DNA from: Monosporascus cannonballus
Taxonomy: Eukaryota > Ascomycota > Sordariomycetes > Xylariales
Length of the DNA: 64,000 bases
Assembly (NCBI GenBank): GCA_004154925.1
Contig: QJNS01000112.1
Span: 124,001 to 188,000, forward strand
Direction: 5' to 3'
The notes beneath the pieces were generated by a model. That model saw only the letters and a program-made list of their open reading frames with translations. It ran no database searches and had not been told where the DNA came from. Positions 14,107-26,189 of the stretch are shown in pieces. Position 1 is the first letter of the stretch; each line of letters starts with the position of its first letter. Position numbers and translations under genes: made by a program.

Positions 14107-15602
14107 TCGGGCACTCGGTCCGGAGAGGCCAGCGTACGTTGCGACTCGCGCCTTTACACGACATATCCTCAGACGGAAATCGGCTTGTCGGCATGGCGTA
14201 CTGTCGTGGAAGATGAGGACTTCCGAGAATAGAGCCCCTAGGGTCCCTACGTCGGTGCGGGACGTCGTGCAATCCCCAAGGCTACAGGCGCCTCCCTACA
14301 TCCTATCACGACCGATTGCGCTTTCCGCATGACGTAATATTCAATACTTAATTCCTTCATCACTCGACGGATAAGATCTGGGCTGGACTAAATGCTTTTG
14401 CAGGGGCAGGGAGTTGGCGGGCCAAATGGCAGGTGTAGATACAATCAGGTTCTTTTTTTTTTTTTACGGCAGTGGTCCCATGCTTAATTTTTGCTTCATC
14501 CATCCGCATCAATTCCATTTGTTAGCATCTAAAGCAACCGCAATATTCTCGGATTCCCCCCTCATTTCTTCTGTGACCTCTAGTGTGTTGGAGGGAGGGT
14601 GAAAGGCTGCTACCGATATTATCGTTGGGGGGTTGGGGGGGATTTTGTATTTCCCGTCATCATCACCCCGCCGTCATCTCAGGGCGCCGCGTTTATGTTT
14701 TTGTGTGAGCTATCCTCCATTGGAGGCCACGGATGGTGGATAAGCTGGTAGATGTTCCTCGGAGCTGCATCCGCTGTCTGTCGCAAAGGAGCAGGTGAGA
14801 ATGGGATTGTAAGGGTAGGGGGGTGCGACAGATGGAAGACGGTAAGGAGTACGGCACACGGAACCGAACGGCAAAGAGGGATGAGGGGATCTCGTAGCAG
14901 CCCTGTGGGTTGCGAAGCATAGCGAGAGTTAGGCTAAACTAGCTAGCCGAGTAATATAATAAGGGGATACGGTCTAACAAGGACAACGAAAATCTTCAAG
15001 GGTTGGATTATCTATCTGTGATATGTGACCAAAACTCCATGTCGGGCATCGACAGGAGCCGTAGATCATTCATCCGCTTAGTGCATATCCCTGGATTGCT
15101 CCCCACCGGAATTTAGTCTAATGCATATCGGGTTATTGAGGCATCCCCCATACCAATCCGTGGACGCTTTATGCTATGCAAGTACTCGTTGCGAAGCAGC
15201 GGTCGGGGACCAGGTACTTTATCAGCAATTACCTAAGGTGTGGATATTATGGTATTCGAAGCTCCGTGCATCTTTCTGGAGCCTTGAATTGGAGCTGTAT
15301 TACAATTGGCCTGGGAAATGCCGTAACACTTGCTGCTTGCTGCTTTCCAATTTGAATACGATTGATAGAGAGCACGGGCCCAGAGCTCAGCCACAGCTGC
15401 TTTGCTCGAGCTCACTTAGACTTTGACTAGCGCTTCCCTGACGTTACTCGTCACAACTCGAAACTTATCACCACCCATTAACCATCACAACATACGCTCG
15501 TTAGGGTTCTCCCAATACACGTGATAATGCACTCGATCGGTGAACACATTTCCTCTTGATATAGCTCGTCTCAGTGAGTTGCCCTGTTGGATCGTTCCCG
15601 CC
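14107..15602. other. intergenic region between the kinase and GT90 genes
   Basis: No coding signal found. It contains a T-run near 14452-14465 and a G/T-rich stretch near 14625-14645. The last few hundred bases are the presumed promoter and 5' leader of the GT90 gene; I see no specific operator. Confidence 0.5.
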
Positions 15603-18600
15603 ATGACTCGCGGTGCAGGTTCGGCAGTGCAAGCCTGGTAAGTCCCAACTCCCCCTGAAATTGAGGTTGGTTTGGATGGGAGGGTGCACCAACCGGGATC
15701 CCGCTACGAAAGAAACTAGTTCCTAACCGCGCATACAGCTCGCTGGCCTCATTCCTCTGGCTGTACTATACATCGGACAGACATTCACTTATAGGCGAGT
15801 TCTTTCAAGAGGGCACCTTTTCTGACGTGACTTTTGAACGGCTAGTTCGTCTAACCGGCTTAGCGCAGATCACCCGCAGCTCTCGTCGTTCTTGCTCCTA
15901 CTCGTCTCGGGAGGCACGGTCTTCGTCGCTAGTGTTTTCTCGAAATGGCTCCCAGGCGCGGATGGGAGATTCGGTGAGTTCGAATTGCCCCTGTCCGTGA
16001 TGGAGAGCTTGCCATGACTGATGCAACCAGGTAGATTCGGAGGCTATCTTCAAGGGGCTGCACATCCCGCTGCCTCCAAGGCCTCGCCGTTTCTATGTCC
16101 CGTGTATTGTCTTTCTCATCGTTGTTCGGCTGCAGATCATGCACAGAGTTGTGCATGATCTCCAATGTAGTTCACGCGGTGTTGAGGCGTTTCTGCCCGT
16201 GCTCCTGGCCCTCTATGAGTTCATGTCACATAAGCCGGCGCCGGCTGAGTCTGATGAGCCGGAAGAGATGTGGGGCAGTTTCTGGGAGGACTTCAAAGCT
16301 TGGGTAGTAACCTCGCCAATCACCCTGTTGTCGAGCACCGTACTCTTCAGTCTCGGCACACACTTCGGCGTCCGCCTGGGTGCGAGGTCTACGTACTTCT
16401 GCTCGACAATACTCGATCAGCGGTCAGTTGTCGTCTTGCTCCAATGCCTAGCCACCCTCATTGATGCTATCATCATCATCATGCTGTGGCGGGTACTCTC
16501 CTGGGCACGAACCACGAAGGCTCGGCTCCGTATTCTCTGTGGCGTTGCCCTAATATCATCCGCCATCGTATGCCTCGCATGGCTCGCAACGACCCTCTTT
16601 CATCGCGGGGGACCTATCGATCATCAACCCTCCCCGGGACTGAATGCTCTCTACTTCTTCGATATTCTAGGCACCGGCCTGGTCCTAGGGTCTTTCTTCA
16701 CGTCTACAGCGCTGTGGATCTGCGAATCATCTCCTATGACACCTATAGTTATCCCTACCTTTGTACTAGGGGTTTACTTGAGCACTCAAAGTATCTTGTT
16801 GCTTGGGACGTATCAGCAGGGCCCAGCATACCAACCCTTCGTCTCTCTGTCCTTCATCTCAGTTGGTTTTACGCTGTTCATGTATGCAAACAACATGCGA
16901 TCGATCATCGTCGTCGGCCGTGCATTTGTCGTTCTCCTCCTCATAGTGGTATTGGTTGCTTCAACTGTCTATGCGCCCTTCAGGATCGGACCCATGGATA
17001 GACATCCCGTGGATGACCTTGTCTATAGGGGTAGAGTCAACGCGGATCGATGGTTACGCCACGCAACAGTTAGCACCACTCTGAAGTCCGCCGTCAGAGA
17101 ATACAAAGACCGCTACTACGGCCGCAACCCGCCACCGAATTTTGATAAGTGGTTTAGCTTCGCACAACAGCGGAAATCGGCCATCGTAGACAAGTTCGAC
17201 CAAATTGACAAGGATATCCTACCGTTTTGGGGAATGAATCAACAGAAGATCCGCAGTGGTCTTGATTTCTTGAAATCGTTGCCAGGTATTGGCATTATCA
17301 CGATCGCAGAGGGCAAGGTATACCACAATCAACCGTCGGACCCGTCACAGAAGCAGGTTTTAGACGATGTTGTCTCGATGATTTCCAGTTTCTCCGAACA
17401 CTTGCCCGCCATGTCTGTTGCAATCAACCTGAACGAACGTCCAAGGGTATTGGTTCCCTGGGATGACGTCTATAGGATGGCCCTGTCCGGTAGCAAGCCA
17501 AGGTTCAACATTTTCCCCAACCGCCTCCGTAGACGCCAAGTGGGCGACGCGAAACTACCACATGATAACTCTAACGGCGCCCCCACAACAGCCGAGACGT
17601 CGACTTCCCAGCCAATTGTCTCTGCCCAAAAGTTTCACCACCTTCAAGCCTCAGCTTGCCCTCCAGGTTCCCCAACCAGAGCCGGAATACACTGGAACGT
17701 CCGAGACTTCTGCGCGGCATGCGCGAACCCTCATTCTCAGGGGCAGTTTGTGCGAGATTGGCAGAAATCTCTCGACCCCTGCCATCAACCCGACCTCTTC
17801 AACCTCCATGACTTCCACATGGCCCCCTATGGCTACGAAATATATCAAGAATTGTTGCCTCTCTTCAGCAGGTCGAAAACAGACAGTTTCAACGATATTC
17901 TCATACCACTTGTCAGGCCCAACAGTACCGATCGCGTCGATTCCACGGCCTTCCCTGACAAGTTCAATCGAGCCTTTTGGCAAGGCGATGTCGCCGACGT
18001 CCGATTTCTGACAAGTCAGTCTCTCCACGGCGGCCACCGTCAACGCCTGCTCCATCTCGTAAACAATGCCACTTCAGCAGAAAGCATTTCAATCCTAATG
18101 GGCACCGGGAAGGATACGCAGATGAAGTTTCATTATGAGGATATCCAAGCTCGAACAGTTAATAGCCATCTTCCTCTCAGTTTTTCGTTCACAAACTCGG
18201 AATCTTGCGACACCATGGACTGCCGGCTGATCGAACAAGAGTTCGGCTTCCAAGAGCGTGGCACGCCCACTGATAAGCTTTTCGTCCTGCTCCTCGATAA
18301 CTCCGATGGACCACCGCCTGACCTCCTTCCTGCGCTGCGCTCCTACAGCGTCCCTGTGCTCGCGTCTATTTTCCGGGAGTGGTACACAGAACGCATATTG
18401 CCGTGGGTACACTTCATTCCTATCGACGTGCGATACCACGGTCTACATAGCACGCTCTCCTACTTCATCGGTCTCAAGTATAGCGGCCCGCTCAACGGGA
18501 AGTCGCAGATGATGGATCGCCGGAAGGAAGACGCGCGGTGGATAGCTGAAGAGGGACGCAAGTGGGCCCATAAGACTATGAGGAGGGAGGACATGGAAGT

Positions 18601-18688
18601 CTATCTCTTCCGACTGTTACTAGAATGGGGCCGGGTCATCGACGATGACAGGGACAATCTGGGCTTTGTCTTGGAAGAGAAGCCGTGA
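15603..18688 (+). CDS. CAP10-like glycosyltransferase family 90 membrane protein
   Basis: Exons 15603-15637, 15739-15794, 15869-15973 and 16035-18688 join in frame to about 949 residues. The N-terminal half has many hydrophobic segments, probably 9-10 membrane spans, including one encoded across exons 2-4. The C-terminal half matches the fungal CAP10/GT90 pattern: RYYGRNPPPNFDKW, FDQIDKDILPFWG, KFHYEDIQARTV, and a terminal region with VPVLASIFREWYTERILPW and RYHGLHST. Such enzymes are thought to transfer sugar (xylose in Cryptococcus) to glycans in the secretory pathway; the substrate here is unknown. The second intron would use a GC donor (G|GCGAGT) with a good CTAAC branch site, the only choice I found that keeps the hydrophobic frame. 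The three 5' exons are less certain than the long last exon. Confidence 0.85.
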
Positions 18689-21600
18689 TTGGTCCTCGTA
18701 AATTAATCGAATCAATAGAACTTCATCAGAAGCACCCGCCTAGCTGCGGTTCGCTGGTTAAGGGTGCGCACATAGATTGACGACCCTTCTAGTGCCAATC
18801 CCCCAACCCCCCAACCCCCCGGGCAGGGCGACCTTTGGGGGTCTTCAGACAAACGAGGCTATAACCCGGCCGAGTGAGTAATCGCATCTGAGGCTCTGTG
18901 GTCGCGTTGCATGCATCGCGTCGACCGACCGTAGCCTTTTCCTCGCCCTGATAATGACTATGTATTTCGTGGCTAGCTCGGATAATGCCAAATTACTTAG
19001 TCGGGATGCACTCCATCGCGAAAACAAAACTACATAAGATAACCGACCAGGGCAAGCAAGCAGCACTGCATTCCGGATAGAACCATTATATATTTTGGGG
19101 GGGAGCCTAGTAACTTTCCTTGCTGATTAATGCCGTGATAATGATGCCGTATTCACTCACTCTCTCTCTCTCCCTGTGCAAGTAAGGCACGGTTCGGCAG
19201 TCGTCTAGTAGAGATTAATATGCTGGCGTGTGTTGCCTAACCGTAGGGCCCCAGGAAGAAGTATGGGCTAGCGAGACAACGATGTTTCTGCTAGACCCGA
19301 AGACGTAAATTCCGGTCGTTCATTGCCCTCACGGACGGCTTTCCTGATGCCAACAGTCTTCGATATAGACCGGGGCCGCGAGGCGGATTGGGTAATAGGA
19401 GGTGCTCATTAGAATACAGCATAAGGCGAAGACTATAATATAAGTGGCTTCCAATCAGGTGCCTCCCTCCCATACCAAATTCCCATTAAGCTATTATTTT
19501 TCTCTTTAAAACAGGCGAGCGATGTGGAATCGAAGTCGAAGCCGATGTCATTTAATTCCGAATCTATTAAAGATGTTTATATCCCCTTTAGTAGGCTTTT
19601 GTCGAATCTGAACAGTGCCGAAAAAGTGAGGCCCACACTATCGCGGGACACTGTCAGTCCTCCATAGCTTTGGATCGGCTCAATGGCGTTCAGAAGATGA
19701 GGTTAGCAACATCTATGTAGACATCCAAAGAGTGAACTCGGTAAGCTCAGACTTGTGGTGTCACGTAGTCAGTCAGGCAGGACAACGGTTTACCTAACCC
19801 GATATGCAAGAACTCAAGTGGATATGCTAAGCAGGGATAAAGTCATTAATCCTCTCAGGTTGCACTCGATAGTATACGATTCTATAATGACTCTACGAGC
19901 TTCGTATCCTATTCACCATGCCAGGCTATAGCAGCTCGGCAACTTGGTCTCTTGAGTTTCAGTAGTTATCCGAATCCGTCCAAACAATCTGTACAGAAAC
20001 CAGACTCTACTCTCACAAGCCGGTAAAACAGTGCTAACTTCCGGGGACACGCTCCTGGAGGCTCCTGGGAAACAGTAGATGACTCAGCAAGAACATCGGA
20101 AAGAAAATGGCCCTGTCTCAGAAACGTAGCACCAGACGGGCGCATGAGCATGAAGAAACTTTGCATATGCATCATGCGTCACGAATTTACCCACAAAATG
20201 GGGAGTTGTAGAAGAAGTTGACGTGAGTGGATGAAATATCCCCTTATAATGTAAGGGAGTCAATCGCAGAATCTTGGCACTTCCCAGTAGCTCTAAATGA
20301 CCATTTGGGTTACTGTAAGAATATTAATAGGAAGACCTGCTCCTTGCGGCCCAACCTTCTGGCAAGGGGAGACATCTTTACAACCCCCGGAGCCTGACGG
20401 AATGCCCATTATCTCATCGAACTCGGTAGGCACCCCAGTCTCGGCCCTCACTTTGCCAGAGCCCCCGAGGTGGGAGCTCTCCCAGATGCGGGGAAGTGGG
20501 GCTATGGATTGGCACAAGAAGGTCGCAAGCGAGATCTCGTGCGCTTTCTCTCCGATAGAGGGTCCCAAGAAGTCAGTATAACAATATTTTAAGAGGTGGG
20601 TTCAAAATTACGCTGATCATCGCAAAATAGGAGTGGTAACTATTTAGATTTTACATTTCAGGCAACGCGCCGGTAAGCAGTTGCTAAAAAACCGTTAGTG
20701 CCCCAAATACCGGGTTCGCAACCGTCCCGCCGCATACATTAGATTAACGGATGCCGCTCGATGAAGAGAAACATGTGAGCTTCTTTCTCTTCGGGTTGCG
20801 CATAGATAGATAGAGAACTTAACAATGCTGGGCAATGGAGTGGGCCACGAAGTAGACACAGTGAGAAGCGTCCAGTTTGAAGCTAAAAGGACGGGGGGCT
20901 GCATGCCGGGGATATGCGGTCCAATGAACTCCACTTTAGTGCCACGGGAATCCCTAAAGAGGAAACCCGAGAGGCTAATGCCAGTCGCGACGATCACTCG
21001 CTCTAAAGAACGGCTACCAGGGAGGCTCTCTCCAGCGACGAGTAGAACGCGTCGAAGAAGCGCCTCAACATGCCCACTTTACGTAGGAGACCATATCCCA
21101 CCAGGCCGGAACTCATCCCCGAGCCGACTCATGTCAGATATCATATTTTCAGCGTGCTCACCTGGCCCCTCGTTCTCGAATTACTCGTAGCAGGAACGAA
21201 AATAGGGTATAAAACCGAACCGGTGGAGAACCTTAAACGGCGCCTCGTCAGGTCCGGTACTGTAATGAGGGGCCGGCCATTATCTTGGGGGGGGAGGGGC
21301 TTGGCGAAGTTGCCGGGTCTATGACGAGCCGTACGTATGTATGTACGTCCCCGGATTCGCAGCGGTCGAGAGCACACGACACAGTGGATGGCCTTGAGCT
21401 AGACGGGGCCATGCCTTGTTATTCCCGTTATATATGGCTTCCGAGGGAGCGAGTTGCTCGTATCTGTTCGTTCTTCGTCCGTCCGTCGCGTCCCCTGGTT
21501 ACGCACAGATCGTGGATCCTGTCGATCATCGTCCTCGATCCACGCTTTCCCTATTCACACGTACTTTTTCCAAGTTGTAAGCTTGTTTGTGACTTTATCT

Positions 21601-21722
21601 TTGAAAAAGACCACGGCGAAGAAAGTACCCAGTTAAACTATCAAATTCTGGCTACCCATTCACACGCCTCACATGTTCTACGCGACTATTCCACCTGCAC
21701 CATCCCGGAAACTTAGAATTTG
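18689..21722. other. 3 kb intergenic region with a possible oxidoreductase relic
   Basis: No intact gene. It has a CT microsatellite near 19157-19173. On the minus strand at about 20.7-21.15 kb two overlapping frames read like protein: one contains MSSGLVGYGLLRKVGMLRRF and stops, the other contains RVIVATGISLSGFLF. Neither has a plausible start or joins to neighbours. This may be a frameshifted remnant of a flavin-dependent oxidoreductase, but family assignment is only a guess. Confidence 0.4.
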
Positions 21723-23091
21723 ATGAGAAGAAAGATGGCCCCTATCATGCCTAGGTTCTCGCGGGCTGTCCCTTTAACGGGGAACCGCCTGCTGGCACCG
21801 TGCCGGATAGCCCGATGCGCCATCACCCCTCGAGCGTTGTGTGAGGGCTCTGACAGGCCAAGTCCAGAGGTGCTGCCACGGCGGCGTTCGTTCCACATCA
21901 CTGCGGCTGGGCATCGAGACCACCGAAGGCCATTCCACGAAACAGCGAGCAATCGTGGTGCCAGCCCGGCTGATAGCGGTCCCAGGTGCCTGCTTCCGGA
22001 ATTCAGCCTCAAGGACAAGGTTGTCATCGTCTCGGGCGGGGCACAAGGGCTCGGCCTCGTGCAGGCGGAGGCGCTGCTGGAAGCCGGAGCGATAGGTAAT
22101 CCCTCCACCTCCCTTTCTCCCCAGCAAGCAAAACATGGCATTCTTCCTCTACGAGAATCAAAACGCCGTCAACAACTAACTCTCTCTCTCTCTTCCTCGC
22201 TCACGCAGTCCACGTTTTCGACCGGCAGCCCGAGCCGGGGCCCGGCAGCAAGTACCATCAGGTGGCGCGGCGGGCGGCGGAGGAGCTTAATAAGACGCTG
22301 GTCTACCACCGGGTGGACGTGCGCGAGAGCGTCGACGGCCTCAACCGCATCGCGCGGGAGATCGCGGACCGGCGCGGGCGCCTCGACGGCCTCATCGCGG
22401 CCGCCGGCATCCAGCAGGAGACGCCGGCCCTCGAGTACACGGCCGCCGACGCCGACCGCCTGCTCGGCGTCAACGTCACCGGCGTGCTCATGACGGCCCA
22501 GGCCGTCGCCAGGCAGATGGTGCGCCTGCGGACCCCCGGGAGCATCGCGCTTATCGCCAGCATGAGCGGGACTATCGCTAACAGGGGGTTGATCTGCCCG
22601 TAAGTGACCCTTTCCGCCCCGACACCCCGACACCCCGACACCCCGACACCCCGACACCCCGACACCCCGACACCTCGCCTCTCGTCTCCGCACCTATTCT
22701 CGTTTTTTTTCAGGGGGCGCGGATCTCCATACGCATGCACGCACATACTCGGTATCCGAAGCACACACAAACTGACCCGGGATCACGCGCCAGGGTCTAC
22801 AACGCCTCGAAGGCGGCCGTCGTCCAGCTGGCGCGCAACCTGGCGTCCGAGTGGGGCGCGCACGGCATCCGCGTCAACTCCCTCTCGCCGGGGTATATCG
22901 TGACGGACATGGTGCGGGTGCTGTTCGAGAAGTTCCCCGAGCGCGAGGCCGAGTGGCCCCGCCAGAACATGCTCGGCAGGCTCAGCGCGCCCGAGGACTA
23001 CCGCGGCGCCGCCGTCTTCCTGCTCAGCGACGCGAGCCGCTTCATGACTGGCGCCGACCTGCGCGTCGACGGCGGGCACGCGGCCTGGTAG
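21723..23091 (+). CDS. short-chain dehydrogenase/reductase with a possible mitochondrial presequence
   Basis: Exons 21723-22095, 22209-22599 and 22794-23091 give 353 residues. The classical SDR core is complete: Rossmann motif SGGAQGLG, NAG replaced by AAAG in the LIAAAGI segment, catalytic Ser in IASMSG, Tyr and Lys in YNASK, and a PGYIVTDM motif, ending with GADLRVDGGHAAW. The pattern resembles fungal polyol dehydrogenases (D-arabinitol 2-dehydrogenase / L-xylulose reductase-like), so an NAD(P)-dependent sugar-alcohol oxidation is the best guess. About 95 residues precede the core; the first part is rich in Arg, Ala and Ser without acids, as in a mitochondrial targeting peptide. ATG at 21723 is chosen as first in frame; ATG at 21735 is an alternative. 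Exons 2-3 are much more GC-rich than exon 1. Confidence 0.88.
22621..22676 (+). repeat. 8-bp minisatellite in an intron
   Basis: Seven tandem copies of GACACCCC, the last with one C-to-T change, lie inside the second intron (22600-22793) of the SDR gene. The array explains why that intron is the longest I modelled in the window (194 bp). Confidence 0.95.
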
Positions 23092-23486
23092 TGTTTTAAT
23101 TTTTTTTTTAACTTGGTGATTTGGTATTTGATATTTTGGACTTCTTTCTTCTTCGGGAACGCGGCAACGGGACGGAGTTTCAGGTGTTCTTCGGTAGGGC
23201 TGGCCTGTTTATGCAGATTGATGATCAAGATTTCATCCTATATAGGGCAACCTTTTTAGATAGTAGTTTATTTTTTTTATTTTAAATTTTTTTTTTGCTT
23301 GCTTTATATACGATATATTTTGTGTAAGCCGCGTCGACGTTCCCGCGTTTTGTTCTAAGTACATATATACATGTGTTTGCTCTTACTGCAGCATGTACAG
23401 CATCCTCCGTACCCGTATGGCTGGCTACCTCTTGCGATCTTGACCAGCTCGCCCGTATTTGCATACAACTCTTTACTCTCTGCTCT

Positions 23487-24206
23487 CTATGCGCCATTCA
23501 GTGGTACGACGATGCCGGGCTTCCCCAACCTGCCCACGACGCCGCCCTTGAGCCGCAGCCGCGCCTCGATCTCGCCCGCCGGCGTGCCCCGCGCCCGCAG
23601 GTTCAGCACCTGCCGCAGCGTCCCTACGTCGAGGAACTCGCGCGCGCTGCCGGGGACCTCGGCCTCGGCCTGCGCGCGCTCCTGCAGCCGCCGCCGCGCC
23701 TCGAGCGCGCCCAGCATCGCGTTGTTTCCGGGCGCCGCCGGGTAGCTCGGGTCCGGCCTGGAGTTGGGGTGCGGCGGCCTTCCCGGTCCCGGTTGTTGCG
23801 GGAACGGCCGCGCCGTGGATGAGTTCGAGAGCGTCGGGTTCGGCGTCGCTACGCCCATCTGTCGCAGGCGGGACGAGAAGGCGGCGTCCTGGTTCGGGTT
23901 CGGGTCCGGGATCGAGTGCGGGTCCATTCCGTCGGCTGTGATTGCTACGGGTGTAGGAAAAGGAGGCTGTTAGTTTTGTGTGATTCACTTCCTTTTGAGG
24001 CCTTTAACTCCTTTTATTTTGTGCCTGTGATCGAGAATGAGGCCGTGCGGCGTGAACCCACCGTCATCTTTCGTAAACGAGGCTTGCGGCCTTGATGCTG
24101 TAGCTGGTGGCGCTCTGGAAGGAGGGGGAGGCACCGCGCTTCCGGGTGCCCGCGTCGGGAACTTGCGGGTTGCCGACTGGGCTGGTTTCGAGGCTTTCGC
24201 GCCCAT
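23487..24206 (-). CDS. small HTH protein with an N-myristoylation-type N terminus
   Basis: Two exons, 24062-24206 and 23487-23944 read leftwards, join across a 117-bp phase-1 intron to 200 residues. The protein starts MGAKASKPAQ: Gly2 and Ser6 fit the MGxxxS signal for N-myristoyl transfer, followed by several basic residues. A Pro/Ala-rich middle has SRLRQMGVATPNPT. The C-terminal third, LDVGTLRQVLNLRARG and then EIEARLRLKGGVVGRLG, looks like a short helix-turn-helix. I believe this matches an uncharacterised protein conserved in many ascomycetes, but no function is known to me. The longer upstream frame is rejected because it starts in low-complexity Lys codons. It is tail-to-tail with the SDR gene and upstream of the aldehyde dehydrogenase on the opposite side. 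Confidence 0.75.
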
Positions 24207-24706
24207 CGTGTGTAAACGTACGTAATTGTGCACGTCTGTATCCGCAGCTTTTTTTTTTTTTTCTTTCTTTCTTTTTCTCTGGCGTTGCGGCGCTGTTCGC
24301 GGTGGGTGAGTACAAGGGTTCAAGGCTGGCAGAGAAAGGTGCGTCTAGTTGTAAAGAACATGACATTGTACCCATGTAATCACCTCTGAGCTGCCCCACG
24401 CCCCACGCGGAGCTCTTTCCTGCGGCATGAAGCTTGGGCCATCGCCCTTGCATCCCGCCCGCCGGAGTGGGTCTCGGCGATTTTCTACGCCGATCAGTGG
24501 GTTGTCCCTGTAGGTATCTTTGTGTTTCGCATTACCCAGAGACTGACTAGTCAGCATCTGCTTGACTCTCCCTCTACCCCTCAAGCATCGTTTCTACCAG
24601 TGAAATAATCTTCGTTTTCTTTTTACCTATAGACTCGTAGCTACATCGTCTCGGAAGAGCCACACCCGGCTCATGTGCTTGTTGAATTTTAATACACCAA
24701 TGCTCA

Positions 24707-26189
24707 CTAATTCCTCCAAGTCACCGTCTTCGTTCTCACCCATTCCTCCAAGCCAAACAAGGTGTTGAACCTCCCAAACCCGCTAGCCTTAACTCCACCA
24801 TGTGGAAGCGCCGCCTCGTCGTGGACCGTCATGTTGTTGATATGCACTGCGCCCGTCTCGATCTCCTTGGCGAAGCGTAGGCCGGTTCTCAGGTTCTCGG
24901 TAAAAACGGCAGAGTTGAGACCGTACTCGGTGTCGTTGGCGATGCGTAGCGCCTCCTCTTCCGTTTCGACCTCGATCAAGCTCACACTAGGGCCGAACGA
25001 CTCCTGCTTGTAGATGTCCATCTCCGGCGTCACCTTGCTAACCACGATAGGCCGCATTCTCGTCTTTGAGATCTCTTCGGCATCGATATCTCCCCTGATG
25101 AGAACGGCGCCTTTGCTGGTAGCATCTTTCAGGAGAGTCTTGTTCTTGTCTACCGCCTCGCTTGCGATGAGAACCGGCGCGTCCCCCTTTGATGGGAACA
25201 TCCGCTCGATCATCTCCACGAACTTCTTCTGGAAAGCTTCGCTTATCTTCTTGTGCACGATGATCTTCTCCGTGCTCATACAGATCTGCCCGGAGAACAG
25301 GAAAGACCCGATGGTGCATTGCTCGGCCGCGATGTCTAGGTCCGCATCTTCCCATACGATAGCCGGAGCTTTGCCTCCGAGCTCCAACACCACCGGTTTC
25401 AGGTTTTCCCCTGCGATTCTCGCGATGATGCGTCCAACAGCGCTACTTCCCGTGAAGTTAATCTTCTTGACCTGCGGATGCGCGATGAGGGAAGTCGTGA
25501 TGGACGGCGCGCTCGCTACATCGGTCGCTATGAAGTTCAAGACTCCCTTGGGAAGGCCCGCTTCATGTAGTAAAGATGTGATCGCATGCATAACACGGGG
25601 TGACTTCTCGGACCCTTTGAGGACCACGGTGCACCCGGCCGCGATGGGGAGAAGCACCGAACGAGTGCCTAGGATATACGGCGCGTTCCTAAAGATGATT
25701 AGCGTCGCCAACCCGGCTTGTTTCGACTTCAGGCATTACCTACCAGGGCGCGATCGCTAGTATAACGCCATATGGCTCTCGTAAAATCATAGACGTACGG
25801 TTTGGGTCGGCCGACGTCGGCACGACTCCGTTCAAGTTCGAGATCCGTCCGGCCGTGTCTTTGAGCATATCGATGGTCGTGTTGAGGTTGAAGTCGGCCC
25901 AACCCCGGCTTGCACCGAGTTCGTTGATCAGGTGCGGCGCCAGTTGCTCTCGTTTCTCATTCATGAGCTCCGCTGCCTTGAGGATGATATCCCGCCGCTG
26001 ACCGGGGGTGGTGTTGCGCCATTGCCGGCCGGCAGCCGCCGCGGCCGCGACAGCCGCAAGGACCTCCTTTTCGGTCGCTATGCCGCAGCGGTGGACGACC
26101 TCGCCCGTAGCCGGCGATACGAGCTCGAACGATTTCTCGGCATGGTGTTCCTCGCCATTGATGATGAACGGCACCGTATATGTCGACAT
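24707..26189 (-). CDS. aldehyde dehydrogenase
   Basis: Two exons, 25744-26189 and 24707-25688, flank a 55-bp intron whose removal restores the family motif APWNAPY. The product is 475 residues, a normal length for a cytosolic ALDH. Catalytic residues are present: Glu251 in LELGGKAP, Cys285 in SGQICMST, the Asn in APWNAP, and the C-terminal ESFGPSVS motif. The start MSTYTVPF at 26189 is chosen because the longer frame to 26231 begins with a non-ATG codon. It should oxidise an aldehyde with NAD(P). The sequence feel is nearest to fungal vanillin or salicylaldehyde dehydrogenase-type proteins, but the substrate cannot be read from the sequence. No targeting signal is seen. Confidence 0.93.

Noticed and set aside
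22169..22770. Minus-strand frames with CRGVGVSG-type repeats
   Set aside because: They are read through the intronic GACACCCC minisatellite and the antisense of SDR exon 2; not genes.
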